Part shown: positions 1 through 11,104 of the stretch, piece after piece
Layout of the letters: the number at the start of each line of letters is the position of its first letter
Position numbering within the stretch: position 1 is the stretch's first letter
Assembly: GCF_029227915.1 (NCBI RefSeq)
Contig: NC_079889.1
Coordinates: 10,228,001 to 10,292,000, forward strand
Length of the DNA stretch: 64,000 nucleotides
Reading direction: 5' to 3'
From: Hydractinia symbiolongicarpus
Taxonomy: Eukaryota > Cnidaria > Hydrozoa > Anthoathecata > Hydractiniidae
Position numbers and translations under genes: made by a program
Notes under the pieces: model-generated
Databases searched by the model: none
Told to the model about the DNA's origin: nothing
Seen by the model: only the letters and a program-made list of their open reading frames with translations

Positions 1-756
1 GGTAATGGAAACATGATCTCTTGGGATACTCCAAAAAAAATTAAAACAAAGCTATTTTATTAGTTGTAGAGCAATCTATATCCAAAAACTTTTTAGCTGA
101 GAAGAGAAATTTTTTCATAACATGTAAAAACCTAATTCTAAAGTTCATTTATATTCAAAAGAGTTATTGTGGAGTATTAAACATATGGACCCTTGTCCCC
201 AGGTTTTTTTGTCTTTTTGATATGAGAGAAGACAACGAAAAATACCTTGGTATGATTTAGTGATTTTTCGCCAATATATCGCCAGATTATGCGAACACGT
301 TAATTTATGCGACTAACAAAAGCGGAACTCTAATTTATGTTCCAGAAAATATGCAAGAAAAATTATCTTGGTAACTGTAATAAGCGTCTTTCAATTTTTA
401 AAAAATATGTTCCTTTTTTTAGCAGGTTACATAATACTTTAATATAGTTTAGCTAGCTAGTACCTAGCTAGGTAAACTCTATTAAAAAAAAACTCTGAAA
501 ACTTATGAAAATTGTAAGGTTTCAAATCAAATTTATGAAAAGATTTTTTATTTTTGTGGTGTTTTGAACCATGAAAAAAACAAAGAATTAAAGAGAAGGA
601 TATATATGTAGACAGCTTCAGATATCATAAAAGCTTCCCTTAGACATTCTGTTACGTAAAACAGCAGAACCATTACAGGATATTTTATAGAATTATTTTT
701 GCAAGAACTAATTATACAAAACATTTTTAATTTCAATAAGTCCTAATAAATAAGCT
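1..756. other. AT-rich stretch without a recognisable gene
   Basis: No splice-bounded coding segment or repeat partner was recognised. The only structure is a cluster of overlapping GCTAGC/CTAG palindromes near 448-472, a motif that recurs at several other places in the window. The 62-codon reading frame on the minus strand is not supported by composition or splice signals. Confidence 0.5.
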
Positions 757-1382
757 TATGCCACATCGTGCAGAAAGTCTGTAAGATTGGTAGCTCGCCT
801 TCTAAAAGTTTTGTTTACTTACTGTTTGCATTGTTCGTTGATAAGATGTCTTGTTATAATGACGAACATTACATAACCTTTACAAAGCTACAGCCATATA
901 TAATATATTTTATCGCTTTTTTTACATTCTTTTCGTCAAAAATTCAGTAAAAAATCTTTCTTACTTTTTATATAAAAACTTTGATTGCACGACATTTTTT
1001 TAAGTCATTTTTTGTTTGAATTCTTTCTTTTTTAAAGACGGGATTCTATGAAAACTAACTTTTTTACATTTCTCCGATCGATTGGTTAAATACATACAAA
1101 AACAAACAATTTAAATGTAAACTATAAGTTTATATTTAATATATATATACTCTCCAACTTTCTGCACAATGTGTCGTCATTATTTATAATCAGGTCCAGT
1201 CTTAATGAAATCGTGCATGTCTGTTTTTTTATGAGAAAAAAAATAAATATGCGAAGGCTAGTACAACAATTTTAAATAAGGAAACAAGTTAAGTAAGCTG
1301 TTTTTTATTTCTTATGCTTTTTCGAGTACGTATAAAAGGAAAAAGAAAAAAGTGATTTTCACTGGAGTTCCCCTTTAACAAA
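757..1382. repeat. Dispersed repeat family A, copy 1
   Basis: The stretch 880-1382 aligns by eye with 8930-10200. Shared blocks include the stretch around ACATTCTTTTCGTCAAAA, the block with GACGGGATTCT, the block with CATTATTTATAATC, and a closing block with TGGAGTTCCCCTTTAAC. This copy lacks several hundred bases present in the second copy, so it looks internally deleted. ATCGTGCAGAAAGT near 766 and AACTTTCTGCAC near 1158 are inverted to each other, suggesting a fold-back DNA element. No transposase frame is visible and the outer ends are not defined. Confidence 0.6.
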
Positions 1383-1718
1383 ATTGAGGAGCTTTGATAG
1401 TGGTGATTCAAAATAAACAATATAAAAACTATAAAAAAATAACCAAATGTTAAAATTTTTTTCAGATGATTTGAGAAGAAAAATCAGGACATTTAAGGAA
1501 AATTTAGGTGACCTTTTGAAATCAGCATCTTTTTAAGTTGTGAGTGGGTTGATTTTACCTGCCTCTGCATAAATACGGTTAAGGTATATATTATTGAAAT
1601 TCATAGATTTCCCCTTTTCTTCTTTTTCTTGAAGAAATTCATTAATTTAAGTAAGTATTTGGTAAATTTTTGAAAAAGGGTCCCCATAAGTATATATATT
1701 TGTAAGATTTATTTTTGT

Positions 1719-1945
1719 GGCGCCATAGATTAGTGGTTATAGCTCTCGTACTCTGTGCGAGAGACCGGGGTTTGATTCCTCTTGACGGCGATTCAACATG
1801 GGCGAGTGAATGTTACCATAGCCCTGGGTTAACCCAAGCCATGTGAGGGAAATTGGGAAGATGGCACACTGTGTGGGTCTGCGTAGCTCAAAATGAGGCC
1901 AAATATATTATTGCATTGAAACACCATGCCTAAAACAAATCACGA
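1719..1945 (+). mobile_element. tRNA-derived SINE, copy 1
   Basis: The 5' 70 bases look like a tRNA: an A-box-like TAGATTAGTGG near 1727, an anticodon-arm-like stem (CTCTCG pairing with CGAGAG), and a B box GGTTTGATTCC at 1769-1779, the usual spacing for an internal polymerase III promoter. A tRNA-unrelated body follows, containing CCTGGGTTAACCCAAGC and CTCAAAATGAG. The same head and body recur at 7101-7208 (minus) and 53748-54010 (plus), which shows a dispersed SINE rather than a tRNA gene. No intact acceptor stem or usable anticodon is evident. Confidence 0.75.
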
Positions 1946-4160
1946 CTGGTTTACTTATATAATATATTATATAATACCGAATAACATGAAAACGAGATTA
2001 CTTATAAGCGAATTTTAAGTTTGCAGCGAAGTAGTGCAAACATGGTTTGTTTACTTGCCATATTTGCCAAGTTAATTTGTCATACAGATTGTTATAACCA
2101 TTTGGTGATAATATGGGATAATAGTATGCATCACTGGGCCATTCTAATGCTTTTGTGTATTATTCTTGGTGTTAAATGAGCTAGGTGTTAGCTAGATTTG
2201 AATATAATGATATGGGTAGCTAGCTAGTTGGCTTGTTGACTTGTTCCAAACAAACGTAAAATTTGAAGCTGTTTACAAAAATTGGTGATGTTGCTGGTAT
2301 ATATCCTGTGTCTCCAGTGTACCTTTTTTTTAAACAACATCTGTGAAAAAAACATTAGCCAGGATTACATAACTCACATTTTACACATTTGTGATTTCAG
2401 AATTAGTATACTAATTTAATTTGGTGGGGAATGTTGGACTTTAAACTTTCCTTGGAATGTTCTTGCTTATTTGTGTCACATTTTAGGCCTCTATCATAGA
2501 TTATATTTGGTAAAAAAAATTGTTAAAAATTCCAAAATATAAGGTTGACAAAAGGGATGATATCCTAATTCTTAAATTTTGTATTCAGAGAGTTACCATC
2601 TTGGTATTTTTCAGGCAAATGAAATCGTCCAGTGATTTCACTCAGTCAAAAACATTTTTCCTTAAGAGGATCACTTCACGAAACAATTTAAAAATTGTTG
2701 CTTGAAAAAAAATAACTCTATGGTTACTGACGTACTGAGTAAAAAAAAAATTTCTCTAAAATTTTGTCCACGGAATGCTTGTCATATCGAACTTTAACAA
2801 ATGAAAACAATGTGAGTTTTTTTTGTGGGGTCAAAAACAAAAAAGAATGCCATGGAGATTATTTTCTGTAAATAAACAATTTGAACAATTCTGCAAGATT
2901 AATTTTCAAGATTTCATGAAAGAAACCAAAATATATTAGGACCTGGCTTTTACGAACATTGAGACTGAGATTTTGCCAAAAATTAAGCACGTTCGCAGCT
3001 GAAATCCAGACTTTAAAAAGAGTTTACTTTTTTATATATATACACAGATTTATGATAATCTCTATACTCTATCAATTCATATTACTTATAAACTGTAAGT
3101 TTAAGGTTAAGGCATGAATATACAAAAAAGATGTGATATTTTAAAATGCTTTTAATTCACCAAAACTTTATTTTGATATATTAATGTATATATTTTTAGA
3201 AAGCCTATATGATTACCTATATTTATTTATTAAGAAAAAATAAAATTTGAAGGTTTAATAGACACAAAAAAATTACCCCTCTCCTAGAAATGCAATCTCT
3301 TTTACAAAACTACTAATTTCTGAAGTTTGCTGTTTGCTTTTTTGTGATCACAAGACATTGATCTAAAAATGCTTTTTTAATTTTTTCTTATTGTTTTTTA
3401 CTTTTGGAGTTATTTAGTATTAAAATTTTTTCCACAATTTTTAACCTCCAATTGTCAGAATACTCATCATAACTTGCGTTCTACTCATTCTCTCAAGAAG
3501 AAGAAAAAAGCTTTTTTAGATCAAACATTCCTCTCCACGCTAAGCGTGCTTTCCATCCCACATCCTTTATAGTTTTGTAAAAGAGATTTAAAATGTAAGT
3601 GATACTCTCTTAAAAATTTAACACTGTGAAAGAGCTTTTAAGTTTCTTACAGAAATTTTATACTTCTGCATAATAATTGATCACTATGGTAACGACTATT
3701 TGTATGGGCTTTTTTGACCCTTGTAAGTATGGGGGGGGCATAAAGTGCCTGCGGGCTGTAACTTTTGTTCAGTTTGGTTTTAAGTGACAAAACTTGGCAC
3801 AAAGAAGCATCAATATGTTGTGACTTAATTAGTGACAAAATATTTAAGTTGATATGTCATCACAGGAAGTAATGACATCATAATGAGACAATGGTTGAAG
3901 AAAATATGTCTTTCTAGGAAATTCTTGTTTTTTATTTTTTTTAAAAACTATTTACAGTACTAGTCATTAAGAAAGTAATATAAGAATGTAAGATATTATC
4001 AGCAACATTAACAGGTGGTATAAAGACAAAGGCTTTCTCTAAGGAGAAAATGGAAATCGATCAGAATTCAAATCATCAAGAATTTTTTTTAAAAAATTAT
4101 ATTTGTGAACCTTAGTTTTAGTAACTCATGGAATAAAACTTAAACAATAAAAATAGAGAA
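1946..4160. other. AT-rich intergenic stretch, nothing recognised
   Basis: Homopolymer runs, short AT-rich palindromes and scattered short open frames occur, but there is no splice-bounded exon, no RNA gene and no clear repeat with a partner in the window. The 61- and 63-codon frames here have no recognisable composition or motif. Confidence 0.5.
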
Positions 4161-4164
4161 ATAG

Positions 4165-4590
4165 GAAATTAGTAGCGTGTAGTAGAGCGTAGTAGAATGT
4201 ATTTCTCTGTAGTAAAGCGTATTTTTCTGTAGTAGAGTGTAGTAGCCTGTAGTAGAGCGTATTTCTCTGTAGTAAAGAGGCGTTCATAATGGTCTCGCAC
4301 TATATACAAACGAAAAATTATCGTGACATCTTCGCACAAAGAGATTCTTATCAGTACATCACTTGTAGTTGGTAGATAAGCAAGGGATGATGGCCGATAC
4401 GCCGGTGGTCATCATAATATCAGAGACAAAGAAACAAATTTAGCAGACACGCCTAAATATTCATTTTCAATTTCACATCCTGTGTTTTACTGCGCTTACC
4501 CAACAAGACATGATCCGTTTGTGTGAGCCTTAGAGAATACATTACAAGCAATGTATGTCCTAAATACCATGAGTGTTCACTATTATGCTT
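4165..4590. mobile_element. Element B, copy 1, with short minisatellite tail
   Basis: A short array of GTAGTAGAGCGTATTTCTCT-like units (4170-4275) leads into a unique body that matches the reverse complement of 20020-20330. Shared landmarks are TTTCAATTTCACATC, CCGATACGCCGGTGGTC and the stretch around 4487-4562. The same order, minisatellite then body, is found in the second copy in opposite orientation. This indicates a dispersed element that carries its own tandem repeat rather than two independent satellites. No coding frame is seen; the class is unknown. Confidence 0.65.
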
Positions 4591-4884
4591 TGTATTCATA
4601 CATCAATCGTCAATTCCTCACAAGTTACTTTGGGGATATTAATTTTGCTCTTGATTGTTGAATGTCTAGTTGCGGTTTTATGAAAGAATAGTCGAAATTT
4701 CTATCTTTGAGCTGGAACGTGAACAACCAGTGTGTAATGTCATCCATACTTCATAATTTTCAAGTGCAGAAATTGTTACTTTAAAATTGCTCTACCATGT
4801 TTAGTATTTGCGAAAACACTACAAAAGTCTTCATGGAAAAAATAAATGAAGCCTTTTCAATGTAGTTTATATGTTCAAACGCGA

Positions 4885-5106
4885 TTCATGATAGCCATTC
4901 ACTTGGTGAAGCAAAACTAATTTGGATATGTTTACATCCTACAAAGAGCTTTTTCTCAGTAAATCAAGTGTAGTTGGCAGATAAACAAGGCATAAACGTT
5001 GATTTGCCAGTGTTCATCATAATATCACATACAAAGAAGCAAATTTAGAAGACCCGCCTAAATATTCCTTTTCAATTTCACATCTGTTCTTCTGCGCTCA
5101 CCCAAC
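4885..5106. repeat. Element B, diverged partial copy
   Basis: This stretch repeats the body of the element at 4320-4500 in the same orientation, with about three quarters of positions matching by eye (TGTAGTTGGCAGATAAACAAG, CATCATAATATCA, CCTAAATATTCCTTTTC, CGCTCACCCAACGAG). It lacks the minisatellite. Homology stops at about 5106, where a coding-like stretch begins. Confidence 0.6.
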
Positions 5107-5268
5107 GAGTTCGAAATACCCTCAATGCTCAATGAACAAATACAACTGGTAAACGAGACGGAAGACAACCCATTTATCCCAGATGCCGAGGAAATGATTG
5201 ATGCGGCTCCCTTAGAGACGATCGTAGACAAGGACGAAGAAGGCAATAGTGATATTGAGATCGATTAG
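5107..5268 (+). CDS. Acidic C-terminal coding fragment (unknown protein)
   Basis: A 53-codon frame running into a TAG stop has strong coding composition: it is rich in Glu and Asp, contains NPFIPDAEEMIDAAPL and ends in GNSDIEID. It has no own start codon and begins exactly where homology to element B ends, so it is the last exon or broken tail of a longer protein. I do not recognise the family. Acidic tails of this kind are common on transposon-encoded and chromatin proteins, so a transposon gene remnant is as likely as a host exon. No clear 3' splice site was found at the junction. Confidence 0.4.
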   Translation, partial: EFEIPSMLNEQIQLVNETEDNPFIPDAEEMIDAAPLETIVDKDEEGNSDIEID

Positions 5269-5344
5269 TGTTTGTTTTTATTATACTTTAGAAATATATG
5301 TTGTGTTTATTAATATTGTTGTTTTTATTTTTAGCACACTAAGA

Positions 5345-5470
5345 CTTTTGTATAATTTTATAAGTCCCCTCCCATTTAACCCCCCGCCACGCCCCTCCCG
5401 AATAAGCCCTGTCCCCCAAAACCCATTTTGACAAATAAGCCCCCAGGGGCCTAATCGATCATTAATGGTA
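5345..5470. repeat. Dispersed GC-richer repeat (AATAAGC-type)
   Basis: This pyrimidine-rich stretch with AATAAGCCCCCAGGGGCCTA followed by GATCATTAATGGTA resembles 39935-40045, which has AATAAGCACCCAGGGCGC and then GATCATTACGGTA. The base composition stands out from the AT-rich surroundings. It is probably the end of an old DNA transposon; no partner inverted end was found here. Confidence 0.45.
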
Positions 5471-5671
5471 GACGTAATAGATCTTTCACGGTTGCGCAAA
5501 GCATTCTGGGTAATCACTATGACAAAATACAACACCGCTGCTAGCAGGGATGCGAAGTTTATGTGGTGGCGTGGTTTTCCTGTTTATACAAGTTAATTTT
5601 TAATCAACTCTTATATATTTTACACAAAAAAATTAATTAAAAAAGCTAAAAAGTTAAATCAAGTGAGCTTG

Positions 5672-5921
5672 ATGGCTTCGGTTGAAGATATTAAATGTTT
5701 GCAGAATTTTTTAGAACTTTCTATGGCTGAACTTCAATTTTTCCTTTCCCAGCGTGGGCTTCCAACATCTGGATCACATGGAACGTTGGCTGTAAGAGCT
5801 CTGATTGCTCATGAGCAAAAAGTAGAAGTAAAAGCCACTGCTGAACATACAATTTGCTTCTGCGTAACATGCGAAAAGACATTTGATTCAGACGAAGAGC
5901 TGACTTGGAATGTTTGGAAGG
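5672..5921 (+). CDS. First exon of a SAP-domain-like protein
   Basis: An ATG at 5672 opens an 83-codon exon that runs into GAAGG|GTAAGT, a strong 5' splice site at 5922. Residues about 10-45 (ELSMAELQFFLSQRGL, then PTSGSHGTLAVRALIAHE) look like a SAP helix-extension-helix DNA-binding motif. This is followed by CFCVTCEKTF, a paired-cysteine stretch that may start a zinc-binding region. I know similar N-termini from repetitive, probably transposon-linked cnidarian proteins, so it may be a transposon gene rather than a host gene. No downstream exon could be joined; a TA-flanked MITE and a Harbinger-type MITE follow within 900 bases. Confidence 0.5.
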
Positions 5922-6300
5922 GTAAGTCGGTTTAAAATAACTGAAACAAATACCCTTTTTGGTTGGTTCGTTTTTAACGTAATTTCGAACGTTTTCTTCT
6001 CCCTTTAAAATTTGAACTGTACATTCTAATTTAAGTAGTTGTGGATTAAAATTTGCCATACACTCAATTATAGTGCCGTATTTTTCCTGCGTGCGCAGAA
6101 ATTGAGGTAACTTTTCTGATTAGTTTGTTTACATTTTTACCTCCATTTCTGCGTGCGCATCGGGCATTACATAATCACTTAGATGCGTGCGCAAGTAAAT
6201 ATCAGGACTGTGATTCCATGTATTGGTATTCCATCTAATCATGTGCAAAATTTAATTGTTGTTTTAAAGATGAGAATAGATTTCAGCTATAAAATGGCTA
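5922..6300. other. Intergenic or intronic stretch with a small inverted repeat
   Basis: CTGCGTGCGCAGAAATTGAG near 6090 and CCATTTCTGCGTGCGCA near 6145 form an imperfect inverted repeat with a loop of roughly 30 bases. A third GCGTGCGC motif follows near 6185. No exon is recognised. Confidence 0.4.
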
Positions 6301-6425
6301 CTGACCGGTTTTGATTCTGCCCTGTAAAATACAAAGCCATTTGTCAGGGGCACAGACCTCACAAGCTTGGTCTGTACTTTTGAGCCAGGCTTTGTATTTC
6401 ACAGTACGTTATCAAAACCGGTCAG
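6301..6425. mobile_element. MITE with long TIRs and TA target duplication
   Basis: The 125-bp element starts CTGACCGGTTTTGAT and ends ATCAAAACCGGTCAG. The arms continue inward (AAATACAAAGCC against GGCTTTGTATTT) for about 38 bases each side with a few mismatches. TA flanks both ends (6299-6300 and 6426-6427). A TA duplication suggests mobilisation by a Tc1/mariner-type transposase. It encodes no protein. Confidence 0.75.
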
Positions 6426-6445
6426 TATTTGTTTATTAATGATTA

Positions 6446-6803
6446 GGCAGACGTCACAAATATTTGGTGTTAGAGTCACCCGACTGACCCTAATTTTTGA
6501 TCGAAATTTTTGATATACTGAGTCGGAAAAACTAAAATGACAAAAAATATTATACGCTTGTTGTCTCTCCACAGCGATTGCAGCGATTGTTGTGCTTCGC
6601 TTTAAAATGTGAAAAGTGTTCACGCGGAAACTGCCGGAGATGCCAAAGTTATCATTAAATATCGGCGATTTAATGGCGCGCGTTAATGGCTGGATGGTTG
6701 GATAAAATTTTTTGAAATTTTGAGTTATCATTCGCCGATCTACCGACCGACTCTATTTTTGGTGCTCAAATGACTCTAACACCCGATATTTGTGACGTCC
6801 GCC
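6446..6803. mobile_element. Harbinger-type MITE with TTA target duplication
   Basis: The left end GGCAGACGTCACAAATAT, then GTGTTAGAGTCA, is mirrored by the right end GGCGGACGTCACAAATAT, then GTGTTAGAGTCA (read on the minus strand). TTA flanks both sides (6443-6445 and 6804-6806). The 3-bp TTA duplication with GG-starting termini fits PIF/Harbinger non-autonomous elements. The 110-codon minus-strand frame across it has no transposase features and I treat it as chance. Confidence 0.75.
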
Positions 6804-6806
6804 TTA

Positions 6807-7100
6807 TGTAATTTGGATGCCAGCTATCGTTCAAAGTGTTTCCACTCTTTGAAGGCTTGAAATGCATAAAGAACTGTCAATTCTGAATTCCAGCTTGTAT
6901 TGAGGCTTTCGGTGGTAAAGTAGCTGTATATTTATTTTTACTATAAAGCCAATGTTTAGCTAGCTACTAATAAAAAGCCTGTAATTAGTAAGTTAAAAAG
7001 AACACCCACTGTGCTGAATGATAAAAGATAAATGGGCTGTGGTATTTCTTTTGAATAAACTTCACTTCTTTTATTCTGAACTTCTGGTAACCAATTAAAC
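6807..7100. other. No feature recognised
   Basis: Plain AT-rich sequence between the Harbinger-type MITE and the minus-strand SINE. A small TAGCTAGCTA palindrome cluster sits near 6957-6966. Confidence 0.45.
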
Positions 7101-7208
7101 CGGGGCTATGGTAACATTCAGATTCACTCACCCATGTTGAATCTCCATCAAGAGGAATCGAGCCCCGGTCAGAGTACGAGAGCTATAACCACTAATCTAC
7201 GGCCCCAC
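7101..7208 (-). mobile_element. tRNA-derived SINE, copy 2 (3' truncated)
   Basis: Read on the minus strand this begins with GGGGCCGTAGATTAGTGG and has a B box GGCTCGATTCC. It then continues into ATTCAACATGGGTGAGTGAAT and ATGTTACCATAGCCCCG. It matches the head of the copy at 1719 through the first 100 bases and then stops, so most of the body is missing. Confidence 0.7.
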
Positions 7209-7249
7209 AAGTAACCTCGAGATTTCCTCCTTTACACAAACCAGGGTTT

Positions 7250-7860
7250 CAAATAACCTGGAAAATACTTAAACTTGAAGTATAGACCTATATTTTGAAA
7301 TTTTAACCCCCCCTGACGGTTTTTTTTTAATAACTCCTGATTGCTTTGTTATATGGCTATGATACTTACTGAGTTTTAACATTTATCTATTAGACACCTG
7401 CATGCTAATTTTTTAGGTCCCATACCTTTCAGAGGCTTTGATATTGGCCATTACTCGAAACTACCCCTAAAAATCTCTATGAAATCCTTATAATGGGGAA
7501 AATATAATAACTCCTGTTAGGATTATCCTTAGAACTTGAAACTTGCAACACAACTTTGTTTTATCAAGAAGAATCATTTGGAATAATTTGAACACGTGAC
7601 TAATTCGATTTCCCGATTTTGTCGGATTTTACCCGAAAATCGGAAAAAACGGATTTTCTGGAAATTTTTGGCAATTTTTTATCCGATCCATGTAAAAACC
7701 GGAAGATATGTTAAATAACTTTTATTTAGCTTTCAGAAACTTCAAACAGAATGTAAAAATTCGCTCTAGAACAAAAGTAATTATATTTCAAGCAGATAGT
7801 GGCATTTTAAAATCGGAATCCGCCCCCCCCAGTCATAGTTTGTGCGAAAAACCCCGGACC
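7250..7860. repeat. Dispersed repeat family C, copy 1
   Basis: Positions 7325-7480 match 55590-55760 in inverted orientation (shared CGAAACTACCC, GGTCC, GGCTATGATACTTA). Positions 7690-7820 resemble 41360-41460 in direct orientation (shared TATGTTAAATAA, CAGAAACTT, AAACAGAATG). An old, multi-copy element is the simplest reading. C-rich runs at 7303 and 7825 lie near the edges but no exact inverted ends were found. Confidence 0.5.
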
Positions 7861-7861
7861 G

Positions 7862-8929
7862 AATAGGGTTAAAACAGATGATCATTCCAATTTATTTTTA
7901 AAAAAATTATAATTTGTTAGGATTTGTGCGTTTAATGTTTACAAAATCAAGATTTTTAATTTTAAAAATGTTACCACAAGATTTTTAGTTCCGTAAATTC
8001 TCAGTGATCTGCTGTTATAGGACCAAAAAATAACTTTTTGAGGAAAATGATGATAATAGGTATAATTTACATATAAAAATTGATTCTTTCCAGTATACAA
8101 TTTCTGGCAACAATAACTTGCGCTGTTGATTGTCATAATACTTATTACTGCCATTCATTGGAAAGCCATGCTATTAATAGTACACATTAACTGTGGAAAT
8201 TTCCTATTAAAAAGTTTAAATTGGTGTTTTTTTTTTCAATTATCTGCTGAATAATAATTTTATAAAAAGATTAAAAAATAATTTTTTGAGGAAAACGTTA
8301 GTTTTTAAAATCTGATGTGGTGGAAAAGTAGGCCAGGGTTGATTTTTTATATAAAGAGAATATTTTTTTAAATATAATTTCCACCAACATGAAATGCAGC
8401 TAATTCCATACTGAATACATGTTCTGAAAGAGCTGGCACATTTATATTTATTTTTGAAAAAAAGAGACAGTGTACGTCATCTATTCAAAGATATCTGAGT
8501 TAAGCATATAATTATATTTCTGTAGCCTGAGCTAGATTGAATTTTGTTAATTATTTTGAGTAAGCTTATTTTTTAAAGAAAGACAAATAGTGCTGTGTGT
8601 TCACTTAGTAGTAGGAATACTTTTTGCCACTTGAAATACAATTGATCTGAAGATATTTTTTTGTCTTGTATGAAAGAAATTTGGACAATACTTTAAGGCA
8701 AAAACTTCTATTGTTCTTTGCTCACGTGATCATTATTGGGAAATCTTTTCTTCTTTAATGTTAGATGTGGCCATGCTGGCTTTATGCATATTGGTTGATT
8801 TTAATTCGGGTTGCACTGAAAAATTATTACTTCGAACCTCTTCTGTCTCACAAGGGAGAAATTAATAATGATGCAAAGTGATGAGGTGTCTTTTACTGGC
8901 TCAAGCAACGTTCTTAGCAAAATATTTAT
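7862..8929. other. AT-rich stretch, nothing recognised
   Basis: No repeat partner, splice-bounded exon or RNA gene was found. The 71-codon minus-strand frame near 7939-8154 has no recognisable motif. Confidence 0.45.
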
Positions 8930-10200
8930 TTTTTTTAAGAAATAAATATACTTAATCGCTTTTTTTAACATTCTTTTCGTCAAAAAACTTTATCATTTGC
9001 TTCATTAAAAAATCTTTTATACTTTACAAGCCAATTTATTTTTTTTTACAGTTCAGCAATATTTTTCCTCTGCACGCGCTTTTTTTGCGCACAAATGTAA
9101 ACAAATTTTATGTAACGTTAAAATTTTCTCCGTGATGGAGTACCATTGAAATGCGTGATATAAAATCAAATATGTTCGGGCTAGATAATTTGTTAAAACG
9201 GGGTATTATTATTGTATAAATAAAAATCAATCTTATGATTATGGTAAGTCATAAATGTGTTGCAGAAGCTACTGACTTACAAGTGGTTGTTTTGACAAAG
9301 CTGTTTTAGAAACTGCATTATCAGCATTACATGCAGCCATTATAAAGTTACAAAGATTGAAGAAAATGGGTACATTTACCTCCTGAAAATACTTGGCATG
9401 TCCTTCCATCAAAAAAGCTTCTTTTTTGAAAAACAAAGAATAGAAACTTGAGCGCTACGAAAGATACATGTGTAACTAGAAAGCTTTTTTGTCGGAGTTT
9501 GTATTGGAAATTCGTATAATGTTCTCTTATTTAATATAAAAATGTACAAAACGTTATTTGGTTGAGTTCTGTGGATATAAGTACAAATATTGAGATAAGA
9601 AGAAATGAGAAACTTTAATCGCGTTCACTAGCTAAAATGGCATTTTTACAAAGTAGCAGAGTATCTTAATATGGAAGTTTATTTCCTGCAGATATCTTTT
9701 AAAAGAACTATCTGTGAAGTGCGCCAACCAAATATAAAAACTTTGATCGCTTGGTAGATCACCTGCACAACGTATTTTGTTTAGCCGTTTTTGAGTTCTA
9801 TTTTTTTCACAGACGGGATTCTGTGAAAACTTACTTCTTTACACTTCTCTGATCGATCGGTACATAGAAACACAGAGCAACTAACCATTTTTTAAAGATT
9901 TAAACGTAAATTACATACAAAAAGCGATTTAATGTAAGCTGTATTTATAGGTCTTAACATGCGCTCGCTTAAACTTTCTGCACGATGTGATGTCATTATT
10001 TATAATCGGGTCCGGTCCGTAATGAAATCGCGCCTGTCTGTTTTTTATGAGAAAAAAATTGAATATGCGAAGGCTTGTACAACAATTTTAAATAAGAAAA
10101 ACAAGTAAAGTAAGTTTTTTTTTGATTTCTTATGCTTTTCTGAGTACGTATAAAACAAACAAAAAAAAGAAAAGTGATTTTTACTGGAGTTCCCCTTTAA
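8930..10200. repeat. Dispersed repeat family A, copy 2 (longer)
   Basis: The two ends of this stretch match the two ends of the copy at 757-1382. The left block contains AACATTCTTTTCGTCAAAA. The right block contains GACGGGATTCTGTGAAAAC, GCACGATGTGATGTCATT and TACTGGAGTTCCCCTTTAAC. About 600 bases in the middle (9050-9720) have no counterpart in copy 1. No transposase-like frame is visible. Confidence 0.6.
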
Positions 10201-10860
10201 CTAGGCTAGACATGTCTGAAATCTGTACAATACTTGTTAAACTGAGACAGTGTAGAGATACTGCTAACTTGGTACCATAATTATTCAAATAAGTAGTCAA
10301 ATTTTTATTCAGTATATTGACTTTCAGGAGGGATGTTATATGTACAGGTAATATTGCCAGTTGAAATACCCCTAAGTTGAAGTATATCCCTCTTTTCAGT
10401 CAGCTAATTTCCTACCTCAAGGCTTTATTGCGACTTATGCTGAAAAATTGAATAAGCAATTTCTGAAACTTTTACATCCTGTTTTAATTTATAACAGTCG
10501 TGGAGTGGTGGAATTAGTTTTACAGTGTAATGATTTTAAAAACTAGATAAATTTCTGTTGTTTTAATTTAATGATGATGCGCAATGTTTTTTGTTCACAA
10601 CTCTTCTCGGGATTTTTCTGTTCTAATTTATACTTTGCTTTTTATGTTAATCAATTTGGTGGTAATTTTTGCTGTTTTTTTTGTTTGTTTTTTTGTATTT
10701 CTAATGCAGGTAAAACCAAAAAAAACTTTGATGAAAATGATTCTTGGAAGAGTGGGACAAGGAAGTTTTCTGGTAACAAAATTAGTTTTGTGTAAATACT
10801 GATACTATGTGTGACCTTTTGTATTTCTGTGTTATGTTATTTAAAAAATATTTCCATTGT
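10201..10860. other. AT-rich stretch, no gene supported
   Basis: Two overlapping short frames (10571-10802) consist of Phe/Cys/Val-rich low-complexity sequence generated by T-rich DNA. Nothing supports translation. Confidence 0.45.
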
Positions 10861-10990
10861 TGTAAAACCATGAAAGTTATTGGTTCGAATCCAATCCATC
10901 TTTAAAAGGTGGTAGTTCAAATGGAAGAACAACATGGTGTGTAATTAGTTTCATACTGCAACAAACAATAATGCAAATCAATTCAAAAAA
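10861..10990 (+). repeat. Dispersed repeat family D with B-box motif, copy 1
   Basis: This 130-bp block is about 95 percent identical by eye to 15688-15815. It contains GGTTCGAATCC at about 10882, a perfect polymerase III B box. It also shares GGTGGTAGTTCAAAT and CATACTGCAACAAACAATAA. A matching A box upstream is not evident, so it may be a 5'-truncated SINE or a chance match inside another element. Confidence 0.55.
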
Positions 10991-11104
10991 TTTTACAAAC
11001 AAATGTTTCAAAAAAAGAGGTAACTATAAGAAAAAAAATGAAAGAAGGAAATTTTTTAATTTACTCGGGATATACGTTCAGTTATTCAGGTTTTGCTGAG
11101 CTAT

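Noticed and set aside
1719-1790. A functional tRNA gene.
   Set aside because: The head lacks a clean acceptor stem and is followed by a body repeated at two other loci, so it is a SINE.
6399-6731. 110-codon minus-strand frame as a transposase fragment.
   Set aside because: No DDE-type motif; it merely spans the Harbinger-type MITE.
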